Shown: positions 1 to 5,609 of the stretch, one piece after another
How the letters are laid out: every line of letters begins with the position of its first letter
Numbering within the stretch: the stretch's first letter is position 1
Assembly: GCA_028874675.1 (NCBI GenBank)
Contig: JAPPJA010000465.1
Location: 1-6,383, forward strand
Source of the DNA: Chloroflexota bacterium
GTDB lineage: Bacteria > Chloroflexota > Dehalococcoidia > Lucifugimonadales > UBA3495
DNA length: 6,383 bases
Direction: 5' to 3'
Made by a program: the position numbers and the translations under genes
Notes under the pieces: model-generated
What the model was told of the DNA's origin: nothing
Databases searched by the model: none
The model's input: only the letters and a program-made list of their open reading frames with translations

Positions 1-72
1 GCCCAATACCGATTCCCCGTACTCAAGCAGCCAGATTCTCTCCACAAATACAGCGTTGAATTAGAGCAGTAG
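1..72 (+). CDS. Possible C-terminal tail of an upstream gene (partial)
   Basis: Frame 1 is open from the left edge for 23 codons and stops at TAG 70-72. The peptide ends in KYSVELEQ and has ordinary composition, but I do not recognise a family. The main support is positional: a strong hairpin plus T-tract begins about 40 bases after this stop, where a terminator for an upstream rightward gene would be expected. The call is weak. Frame 2 is also open to about position 62, and a leftward frame is open from about position 60 to the edge, so 23 codons cannot decide which strand is coding. Confidence 0.22.
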   Translation, partial: AQYRFPVLKQPDSLHKYSVELEQ

Positions 73-84
73 TGATGATATTCT
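56..84 (+). promoter_or_regulatory. Weak sigma70-like promoter candidate for the polyamine genes
   Basis: TTGAAT (56-61) and TATTCT (79-84) are separated by 17 bases, and each matches four of six consensus positions. If used, transcription would start near 91 and the hairpin at 112-133 would lie inside the speD leader. The surrounding 100 bases are more AT-rich than the genes. Matches this weak occur by chance. Confidence 0.22.
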
Positions 85-111
85 ATACGTCGGCATTTGC
101 CAAGAGTTAGT

Positions 112-145
112 CGGGGGACGGAACTGTCCCCCGCTTGATTTTTTT
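112..145 (+). terminator. Intrinsic terminator or leader attenuator ahead of speD
   Basis: An 8-bp perfect stem (112-119 with 126-133, arm CGGGGGAC) closes a six-base loop, GGAACT. Five bases after the stem comes a run of seven T residues (139-145). This is the usual layout of a Rho-independent terminator for rightward transcription. It could end an upstream gene. If a promoter lies just upstream, it could instead act as an attenuator, since the T-run ends 27 bases before the speD ATG. The palindrome also resembles a widespread REP-like short palindrome type (GGGGAC...GTCCCC). Confidence 0.65.
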
Positions 146-172
146 ACCTATCGGAGGCGAAAGACAGGAAAG

Positions 173-580
173 ATGCACCTGGTTATTGACGGTTACGCCG
201 GCGACACCGTAAAGATGTGGGATGTGGAGTTGGTCCGCGAGTTTCTTACGAATTATCCGGACAATCTTGGGATGACCAGGATCACTGAACCCAATGTTCT
301 GGAATACAACGGGCCCAAAATTGAGGACGCCGGCGTCTCGGGGTTCGTGATAATCGCGGAAAGCCATATCAGCATCCATACATTTCCCTACCGGAACTAC
401 GTCAACATTGACATCTTTTCTTGCAAGTCCTTCGACAACGACCAGGCCACCCGCGATGCCAGAGACTTGTTCGGCCTCACTGACACAAAGACCTGGCTGC
501 TGGACCGGGGCCTGGAGTGGCTGAACTCTGACCAGGGTTTCACCGAAACCCAGGAACAGCGGTCGGCCCTTCGCTCCTAG
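173..580 (+). CDS. speD: Pyruvoyl-dependent S-adenosylmethionine decarboxylase family protein (SpeD, class 1b-like)
   Basis: This family makes a self-cleaving proenzyme whose new N-terminal serine becomes the pyruvoyl cofactor. The classical reaction decarboxylates S-adenosylmethionine to supply aminopropyl groups for spermidine. The 135-residue length fits the short bacterial and archaeal class. The signature ESHISIHT spans residues 63-70. By analogy with the Thermotoga enzyme, cleavage should fall between E63 and S64, with H69 and C84 (in DIFSC) as the processing and catalytic residues. The product would then be chains 1-63 and 64-135. After the signature this protein reads FPYRNYVNIDIFSCK, where classical members have a WPE-type segment and a CG after DIF-; this could matter for substrate choice. 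The ATG follows AGGAAAG (166-172) closely, with a stronger GGAGG at 153-157 sitting rather far away. No in-frame ATG lies just upstream, and the protein begins at the family's usual HLVIDGY segment. The ureohydrolase gene starts 15 bases downstream. Family assignment is firm; substrate is less certain. Confidence 0.9.
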   Translation: MHLVIDGYAGDTVKMWDVELVREFLTNYPDNLGMTRITEPNVLEYNGPKIEDAGVSGFVIIAESHISIHTFPYRNYVNIDIFSCKSFDNDQATRDARDLFGLTDTKTWLLDRGLEWLNSDQGFTETQEQRSALRS

Positions 581-582
581 CT

Positions 583-587
583 AGAGG
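583..587 (+). promoter_or_regulatory. Ribosome binding site of the ureohydrolase gene
   Basis: AGAGG lies 8 bases before ATG 596 and just past the speD stop codon. It supports that start and independent translation of the second gene on a shared speD-speB transcript. Confidence 0.6.
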
Positions 588-595
588 TTTCGAAA

Positions 596-1522
596 ATGGT
601 CGGAGGAGAGGACAAAGACCTGCCCTGGATTCCGGCCAATTTTCTTGCCCTGCCCCCACACCAGTCCGATCTTGCCACCGCCGGCGCTGTGCTGATTCCG
701 GTTCCCTACGACAGCACAACCTCAGTCCGCAGCGGCGCGCGCCAGGGCCCATCGGCAATCATCGAAGCCTCCTATGGTTTGGAAGACTACGACTGGGAAC
801 TGGACCTGGATGTTTCACAGGTAGGAATCCACACCACACCGGCCCTGGAACCCCATACCGGCAATCCTGCCGAAATGGTTGAACGTGTCCGCCTGGCCGT
901 AGAACAGCATCTGTCCCCCGAGCGGCTGCTGGGCGTAATTGGCGGCGATCATTCGGTATGCATCGGGTCCGCCCTCGCCCACCTTGAAGTTTTCCCCCGT
1001 ATGTCAGTGCTCTACCTGGACGCCCACGCAGACCTGCGGGACGAATACCTGGGCACGGCCTGGGGACATTCTTCCGGCGCCCGGCGCATTAGCGAACGTT
1101 GTCCCGTAACCCTGGCCGGAATCCGGAGCATGGCCCCGGACGAACGGGACTACCTGGAAGCCTCGGGCATAACCGCCCTTGGCTGGCCGCCGAATCCTGG
1201 CGAGAGCCGGGAAGCCTACGCATTACGGTTGACGGAGCGTCTGAGCGACGAGGTTTACATAAGCCTGGACCTGGATGTTCTGGACCCGTCTCTGATGGCC
1301 GCGGTAGGGACTCCGGAGCCGGGGGGCATGTTCTGGCTTGACATAATGGCAGTGCTGGCCAGTGTGGCCGGCTCGCGCCGAATAGTGGGCTTTGACGTCA
1401 GTGAACTGGCTCCTCGGGACGGTCCGCCGGCCTGCGCTTATACGGCAGCCAAGCTCATCTACAAGCTAATAGGCCTGACAGCCGCTTCGAGCCACTCTCC
1501 CATAGCTCCAGTTCTCCGCTGA
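596..1522 (+). CDS. speB: Agmatinase-family ureohydrolase (SpeB-like)
   Basis: This is a cytoplasmic binuclear manganese hydrolase of the arginase/agmatinase fold, 308 residues long, which is normal for agmatinases. It would release urea from a guanidino substrate, most likely agmatine (giving putrescine) or aminopropylagmatine (giving spermidine). The metal-ligand motifs are all visible: GGDHS with H119, DAHAD with D142, H144 and D146, and SLDLDVLDP with D225 and D227. GTPEPGG (238-244) and DVSELAP with E270 complete the active-site set. The segment DPSLMAAVGTPEPGG has valine 237 where many agmatinases have the threonine of TGTPEPGG, which may be a lineage variant. Adjacency to speD argues for a polyamine role rather than arginase, guanidinobutyrase or formimidoylglutamase, but the substrate is inferred. 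No clear terminator follows: the best hairpin downstream (1568-1586) lacks a T-run. Confidence 0.88.
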   Translation: MVGGEDKDLPWIPANFLALPPHQSDLATAGAVLIPVPYDSTTSVRSGARQGPSAIIEASYGLEDYDWELDLDVSQVGIHTTPALEPHTGNPAEMVERVRLAVEQHLSPERLLGVIGGDHSVCIGSALAHLEVFPRMSVLYLDAHADLRDEYLGTAWGHSSGARRISERCPVTLAGIRSMAPDERDYLEASGITALGWPPNPGESREAYALRLTERLSDEVYISLDLDVLDPSLMAAVGTPEPGGMFWLDIMAVLASVAGSRRIVGFDVSELAPRDGPPACAYTAAKLIYKLIGLTAASSHSPIAPVLR

Positions 1523-1623
1523 AACTAATTCAACCCCCTGCCAGCTGCAAAATCCTGGATGCTCTCTCTGCCAGCAACGTTGGCAGGCATTGCCCCGTGA
1601 ATCTGCGTGCGAGTTGGATTGCG

Positions 1624-1629
1624 TATAAT
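1624..1629 (+). promoter_or_regulatory. -10 element of the probable protease gene promoter
   Basis: An exact TATAAT lies in the 204-base spacer before the protease gene, preceded by TGCG. No good -35 box is found at 15-18 bases: the best nearby is CTGCGT at 1603-1608. Transcription would start near 1636 and give a leader of about 90 bases. An exact -10 hexamer in an intergenic region of this base composition is more than background, but the missing -35 lowers confidence. Confidence 0.4.
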
Positions 1630-1726
1630 GGACTTAACAGGGCGTCCATCCCTTCCGCTGTCCCCATACCTACGGGATTGCGGTAGCCTGGCCGCCTGAA
1701 TTCGCCAGTGAAGGTCCCTTAATCCG

Positions 1727-2833
1727 GTGGACTCGTCAATTCGCCTGGGCAAGATCTTCGGCATCCCGCTGGGAATCAATTATAGCTGGCTGATTGTATT
1801 TGGACTGGTCATATTCCTCATGTCGTCAAGATTTGAGGAAATGTACCCTTACTGGCCGGTGGCATCGCGCTGGTCAGTCGCCATTTTGACAACAGTGCTC
1901 TTTTTCCTTTCCGTGCTGGCCCACGAACTGTCCCACAGCCTGGTGGCGCTGGCGTGGGGCATACCCGTCAGGGGTATCACGCTGTTCATTTTTGGCGGAG
2001 TCTCCCAACTGGCCCATGATGCCCAACGACCGATGACCGAGTTTCTGGTATCGGCCGTGGGCCCTGCCACCAGCCTGGCGCTGGCGGTTATATTGGGATT
2101 TGCCTGGTACCTGCTGGGCAATTACATCTCATACCTGAGCGCCGTTCTGTTCACGCTTTTCGCCATCAATTTATCCCTGGCAATTTTCAATATGTTGCCG
2201 GGGTATCCCCTGGATGGAGGACGCGTGCTTCGAGCGGGAATCTGGGGCGCCACCGGCAACTACTGGCTGGCCACCAGGCTGGCGATCCACGCCGGCCAGG
2301 GGATGGGCATACTGATGGTTGCCGGAGGCGTGGTCTGGGCGCTTACCGGCAATTTCCAGGCCATATGGCTGGCCCTGGTTGGGGGCTTCCTGGTATATGT
2401 GGCGACCGCTAACTACCGTCAGGAGGCCGTCAGGCATACCCTCCGGAATCTCAAGGTGGGGACTGTTTTTCCCCGGCCGTGGCAGCCGCTGCCCGGGGAT
2501 CTGCCGGTCCTGTCCCGGGAAGTGCTCATGGCGATGATTGTCGCCGGCAATACAGGAATAATTGTTGACGGCCCTCCCTACGGAGTGGTAACTGGATCCA
2601 TCTTGAGTGATGCTTCGAGATTAAAGCCGGAGTCAGCCACCATTTCAGGAATTATGGTCCCTATATCCTCCTTTCCCTCGGTTGACGCCGAAACGCCAGT
2701 TTTCGAAGCCCTGGAGCGGATGGACAGCGACCGAACTCAGCTACTGGCCGTGGTGCGAAATGGCATTCCCCTGGGTCTGGTTACCAGCGCCCAGTTGCTG
2801 GAATGCATTCGGGCCAACCGTCGTGTTCGTTAG
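1727..2833 (+). CDS. Site-2 protease family zinc metalloprotease with C-terminal CBS domains (M50, Rip3-like)
   Basis: This is a predicted intramembrane protease that cuts membrane-embedded substrates, often anti-sigma factors or signalling proteins. The zinc-binding HELSH motif lies at residues 66-70 (H66, E67, H70). The third ligand, D163, lies in NMLPGYPLDGGR (155-166). Hydrophobic segments are seen at about 17-33, 50-64, 81-94, 106-130, 136-160, 190-205 and 209-226, giving the usual core of about six helices. Residues 245-368 form a cytosolic tail with a clear CBS domain (about 306-365) preceded by a more degenerate CBS-like half (about 245-300). Such tails are thought to sense adenine nucleotides. 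The 368-residue length fits the CBS-bearing subfamily. The start is GTG, chosen because an in-frame TGA lies at 1709-1711 and the protein begins with the family's usual SSIRLGKIFGIPLG segment; the ribosome site is weak (AAGG at 1711-1714). No candidate substrate or sigma/anti-sigma gene lies next to it. Confidence 0.9.
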   Translation: MDSSIRLGKIFGIPLGINYSWLIVFGLVIFLMSSRFEEMYPYWPVASRWSVAILTTVLFFLSVLAHELSHSLVALAWGIPVRGITLFIFGGVSQLAHDAQRPMTEFLVSAVGPATSLALAVILGFAWYLLGNYISYLSAVLFTLFAINLSLAIFNMLPGYPLDGGRVLRAGIWGATGNYWLATRLAIHAGQGMGILMVAGGVVWALTGNFQAIWLALVGGFLVYVATANYRQEAVRHTLRNLKVGTVFPRPWQPLPGDLPVLSREVLMAMIVAGNTGIIVDGPPYGVVTGSILSDASRLKPESATISGIMVPISSFPSVDAETPVFEALERMDSDRTQLLAVVRNGIPLGLVTSAQLLECIRANRRVR

Positions 2834-2942
2834 GCTCTCAGGGAGGCGCCAGCAAGGCTTTGCCCTGATACCGTCCGAAGAGTACCCTACCTCGAAAATG
2901 CTGCCAGGGCTCCGGAACGAGCGCTAATACCAAACCTGCCTG

Positions 2943-2951
2943 TGCTAAAAT
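2943..2951 (+). promoter_or_regulatory. Extended -10 promoter of the cysteine desulfurase gene
   Basis: TGC followed by TAAAAT (2946-2951) is an extended -10 element with five of six matches in the hexamer. There is no strong -35, which extended -10 promoters can do without. Predicted initiation near 2958 leaves about 22 bases of leader before ATG 2980. The element covers the alternative ATG at 2950. Confidence 0.4.
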
Positions 2952-2968
2952 GTTGCGCAGGCTAAAAC

Positions 2969-2973
2969 AGAGG
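2969..2973 (+). promoter_or_regulatory. Ribosome binding site deciding the cysteine desulfurase start
   Basis: AGAGG sits 6 bases before ATG 2980, an ideal spacing. The upstream in-frame ATG at 2950 has no purine-rich site before it. This favours initiation at 2980. Confidence 0.6.
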
Positions 2974-2979
2974 TTGCCA

Positions 2980-4173
2980 ATGTCTTCCCAGGGCTTGATT
3001 TACCTGGACCACGCCGGAACTACTCCGACCGACCCCCGCGTTCTGGAGGCCATGCTGCCTTATTTTTCCCAGCTCTATGGGAATCCATCCAGTATGCATA
3101 CTGTTGGGCAGGAGGCCCGTTACGCGCTGGACAACGCCCGGGAGAGGACAGCAAGGGTTCTGGGTTGCCGTACCAGCGAGGTGGTGTTTACCAGCGGGGG
3201 GACCGAGTCGGACAACGCCGCTATAATCGGTGCGGCTACTGCGCTTCACGAGACGGGCAATCACGTAATCACTTCCAGCGTGGAGCACCACGCAGTGTTG
3301 CATACCTGCCAGTACCTGGAAAACCTGGGCTACGAGGTTACGTTCCTCCCCGTTGACGAGTATGGGGCTGTCAGCCCGGAACAGGTGTACAATGCCACGG
3401 GTCCAAACACTACCGTGGTTTCCATCATGTACGCCAATAACGAGATCGGCACCATCAACCCCGTCCGTGAAATTTCGCAGGCGGTTCACCAAAGGGCCCA
3501 GGAGCTGGACCGCACGATAGTTATGCATACCGACGCGGTTCAGGCAGCTGGATACCTGGACCTGAACGTACGTCAGCTTGGCGTTGATATGATGAGCCTT
3601 TCCGGCCACAAGTTTTACGGTCCCAAGGGAACCGGTGTCCTGTTCGTACGGCGCGGCACGCCCTATCTCCCCCTGTTGCTGGGCGGGGGCCAGGAACGGG
3701 AACGCCGGTCGGGAACCGAAAACATCGCGGGAATAGTCGGGCTGGCGACTGCCCTGGAACTGGCCGACTCGGAGCGGGAAGCGGCGGCAGAAACCTGCAA
3801 GCGCCTGCGGGACCGCATTGCCGACGAGATTATGGCCACGGTCCCGGACACCAGCCTGAACGGCCATCCGACCCAGCGCCTGCCGAACAACGTCAACTTT
3901 TCCTTCGAAGGCGTGGAGGGTGAATCAATCCTTCTGGGCCTGGATATGGCCGGTGTGGCCGCCTCCAGCGGAAGCGCCTGCAGTTCAGGTTCCCTGGAGC
4001 CCTCCCACGTGCTGTTGGCCCTGGGGCAGACAGCGGAGCTGGCCCGCAGCAGTTTGAGGTTAACCCTGGGGAAAGAAAACACCGAAGAAGAGATCGACTA
4101 CCTGATTAATACGCTGCCTGATTTGGTGGCACAATTGCGACAGCTCCCAACACTATCGGCCACTGGTTCCTGA
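2980..4173 (+). CDS. Cysteine desulfurase, group I (NifS/IscS-like)
   Basis: This is a PLP-dependent cytoplasmic enzyme that takes sulfur from L-cysteine, giving alanine and an enzyme persulfide that feeds Fe-S cluster assembly or tRNA thiolation. Residues are numbered from ATG 2980 (397 aa). The N-terminal YLDHAGTTP spans 8-16. H104 in VEHHAV stacks on the cofactor in this family. ANNEIG (152-157) and D185 and Q188 in DAVQ contact PLP. K211 in SGHKFYGPKG forms the Schiff base, and RRSGTEN spans 242-248. The sulfur-carrying C334 lies in SSGSACSSG, on the mobile-loop arrangement of group I. The length is typical. An ATG at 2950 would add ten residues but overlaps a -10 element and lacks a ribosome site. 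No iscU, mnmA, iscR or nifU gene is adjacent, so the acceptor is unknown. The lipoprotein gene follows after 7 bases. Confidence 0.93.
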   Translation: MSSQGLIYLDHAGTTPTDPRVLEAMLPYFSQLYGNPSSMHTVGQEARYALDNARERTARVLGCRTSEVVFTSGGTESDNAAIIGAATALHETGNHVITSSVEHHAVLHTCQYLENLGYEVTFLPVDEYGAVSPEQVYNATGPNTTVVSIMYANNEIGTINPVREISQAVHQRAQELDRTIVMHTDAVQAAGYLDLNVRQLGVDMMSLSGHKFYGPKGTGVLFVRRGTPYLPLLLGGGQERERRSGTENIAGIVGLATALELADSEREAAAETCKRLRDRIADEIMATVPDTSLNGHPTQRLPNNVNFSFEGVEGESILLGLDMAGVAASSGSACSSGSLEPSHVLLALGQTAELARSSLRLTLGKENTEEEIDYLINTLPDLVAQLRQLPTLSATGS

Positions 4174-4180
4174 AGAGGGT

Positions 4181-4798
4181 ATGAACAACTTTACTGTACT
4201 TTTCCGTTTGAGAATTCCGTTAATCGCGCTATTGGTCCTTACCCTGAGTTCCCTGGCCCTGCTGGCCTGCGCGGACGTTTCTCCCGCCGTAGGAAAATAC
4301 TACACGGGCCGGACCCTTCACCTGAGCGTCGTTTCCATGGAGCGAGAGCCGGAGTTGGTCTATTCCCTGCCAAGAGCCGGCGAGCCTCCCCAATATTTCC
4401 GCCTGGCGCCCGAAGAGGAAGACCGGGAACTGCTTATGCTGCGCTTGAAAGTTGAGAACCATAAAGCCACCAGCGCCATCGTCAGCATTGACCAGAACGC
4501 CGCAGAGATTCGGGATTTCTTCCACGAAAAATATTTCCCCATCAACGTCAAGGAACGTCCGCAGGAAATTGAAGCGCCGGAGGATATTTCGGGTCAGAGG
4601 GTGGCCCGGTGCCCCTTCCAGAATCCGGCCGATCTCTGCTTCCTGTGGAACACCACCTATGTGGACGGCTCGACCCGCGCTTTCGAGCTTCTACAGGGAT
4701 TTGGCGTGGATGGGTGGTTGATTTTTGAGATTCCCAAGGATGCGGAGATTCGGGAACTTCGGTGGCGCGCGGGTGACGGCCTGACCATCGAGTTTTAG
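4181..4798 (+). CDS. Predicted lipoprotein of unknown function
   Basis: The N-terminus is a lipoprotein signal: arginines at 9 and 11, a hydrophobic stretch (about 12-27) and a lipobox LLAC ending at C30, so the mature protein would be lipid-anchored outside the cytoplasmic membrane. The remaining 175 residues look like a beta-rich, Ig-like fold. LLMLRLKVENH (84-94) and GWLIFEIPKDAEI (178-190) recall the extracellular DUF4352-type pattern, but this is impression only. C144 and C153 may form a disulfide. Codon use matches the neighbours. The gene starts 7 bases after the cysteine desulfurase stop and is probably cotranscribed with it. The purine tract AGAGGG (4174-4179) is only one base from the ATG, so initiation may rely on translational coupling. 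There is no obvious functional link to sulfur transfer, and I assign no function. Confidence 0.75.
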   Translation: MNNFTVLFRLRIPLIALLVLTLSSLALLACADVSPAVGKYYTGRTLHLSVVSMEREPELVYSLPRAGEPPQYFRLAPEEEDRELLMLRLKVENHKATSAIVSIDQNAAEIRDFFHEKYFPINVKERPQEIEAPEDISGQRVARCPFQNPADLCFLWNTTYVDGSTRAFELLQGFGVDGWLIFEIPKDAEIRELRWRAGDGLTIEF

Positions 4799-4870
4799 GG
4801 GCCGCGGCAGGCGCTCCGCAAGAGTCCCTGCATTTGAGGCCGCCGCGCTGTTGAGGCAATTTTTCCTGCT

Positions 4871-5521
4871 GTGCCCGAACAACCGCTGACACCGCCCGAA
4901 CCGACAATGCCGGCGGGACGGAAAGGGCCCACCTGGCAGCGTCGCGCCTTCCACGCAACAGTAGGCACGGCAATTCCGGTTATTGCCATCTTCCTGCCGG
5001 ACCAGCTGCCGGCACTCCTTACTGGAATTCTGGCCGCCGCCAGCCTGACCCTGGACCTCGTCCGCTTTCGGTTGGCCTGGCTCAACCGTTTGTTTCTCAA
5101 GTGGCTGAACGTGCTGCTGAAACAAGGGGAGTCGGGGCGGGTCACCGGCGCGACTTTTCTCTTGATAGCAGCCTGCCTTTGCTTTCTCTTATTCGACAAG
5201 CCTGTGGCCGTGGCTGTGTTGCTCTTCTTGTCGCTGGGGGACCCGGTTGCGGCGCTGGTCGGGCGTCCCATGCCGGGACCAAGAATTCTGGGCAAATCGC
5301 CGGTGGGAACCGTGGCATTCGCTGGCGTGTCGTTGCTGGTATTGGCCCTGCTTTCGGCTGCAGGTGTTGCGGAATTCAGTGGGACGCTGGTAGTCGCCGC
5401 ATTGATCGCGGGTCTGGTGGAGTTAGCGCCTATTCCTCTGGACGACAATCTGACCGTGCCCTTGATCAGCGGCTCCTTCGCGCAATATTTTCCCTTGCTT
5501 TTGACCCTGGGGGGCCCCTGA
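4871..5521 (+). CDS. Dolichol/phytol kinase-like membrane protein (SEC59, COG0170-type)
   Basis: This is a 216-residue polytopic membrane protein. After a proline-rich N-terminus come WQRRAFH (22-28), hydrophobic stretches at about 29-41, 46-60, 94-108, 111-121, 146-165, 170-183 and 205-214, and conserved polar motifs. These motifs are SLGDPVAALVG (121-131, D124), GKSPVG (141-146), and E184 followed by DDNLTVPL (191-198). The order of R-H, LGDP-AA, KS-G and DDN is typical of the CTP-dependent polyprenol/phytol kinase and CDP-lipid-like family. It would phosphorylate a lipid alcohol at the membrane; the actual substrate is unknown. The start is uncertain. GTG 4871 gives the length shown, with GAGG 14 bases upstream; ATG 4907 would remove 12 residues without touching a motif. 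It may belong to the preceding transcript (72-base gap). A strong hairpin follows the stop. Confidence 0.75.
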   Translation: MPEQPLTPPEPTMPAGRKGPTWQRRAFHATVGTAIPVIAIFLPDQLPALLTGILAAASLTLDLVRFRLAWLNRLFLKWLNVLLKQGESGRVTGATFLLIAACLCFLLFDKPVAVAVLLFLSLGDPVAALVGRPMPGPRILGKSPVGTVAFAGVSLLVLALLSAAGVAEFSGTLVVAALIAGLVELAPIPLDDNLTVPLISGSFAQYFPLLLTLGGP

Positions 5522-5552
5522 CCGTACCGGGCGCCGGAAAGCAGACAAATGG

Positions 5553-5591
5553 AGAGGGGCCGCTCACGTCTTGAAGCGGCCCCTCTTCTTT
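5553..5591 (+). terminator. Intrinsic terminator between convergent genes
   Basis: A perfect 12-bp stem (5553-5564 with 5575-5586, arm AGAGGGGCCGCT) closes a 10-base loop. It is followed by TTCTTTC on the + strand. It lies 31 bases after the kinase-like gene and 23 bases past the stop of the leftward gene. On the complementary strand the stem is followed by CCATTTG, a poorer T-tract, so it should work best rightwards but may act on both strands. Confidence 0.75.
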
Positions 5592-5609
5592 CAAAACCGA
5601 ATTTGCCGG

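Noticed and set aside
1..60. Possible start of a divergent leftward gene at the left edge
   Set aside because: About 20 open codons with a possible internal GTG and no ribosome site are not enough. The opposite strand is equally open and better supported by the following terminator-like hairpin.
1568..1586. Hairpin CTGCCA/TGGCAG downstream of the ureohydrolase gene
   Set aside because: The stem is only six strong pairs and is followed by GCATTGCCCC with no T-run, so I do not call it a terminator. The 8-base sequence CTGCCAGC also occurs at 1539-1546, probably by chance.
2838..2868. TCAGGG/CCCTGA hairpin after the protease gene
   Set aside because: It is a six-base stem with an irregular interior and no following T-run, so it is too weak to call.
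2962..3867. A 301-codon open frame on the minus strand within the cysteine desulfurase gene
   Set aside because: It lies wholly antisense to a gene with all family motifs, has no recognisable domain, and is the kind of long antisense frame common in GC-rich coding DNA.
4803..4864. Structured spacer with CGCGGC/GCCGCG arms and a T5 run before the kinase-like gene
   Set aside because: The arms are about 33 bases apart and the T-run begins 13 bases after the stem, which is not a normal terminator layout. GC-rich spacers readily give such pairings.
4548..5448. Three overlapping minus-strand open frames (4548-4973, 4691-5125 and 4795-5448) opposite the lipoprotein and kinase-like genes
   Set aside because: Their peptides are arginine-, proline- and serine-rich low-complexity translations typical of the wrong strand, while the plus strand carries conserved motifs or a signal peptide.
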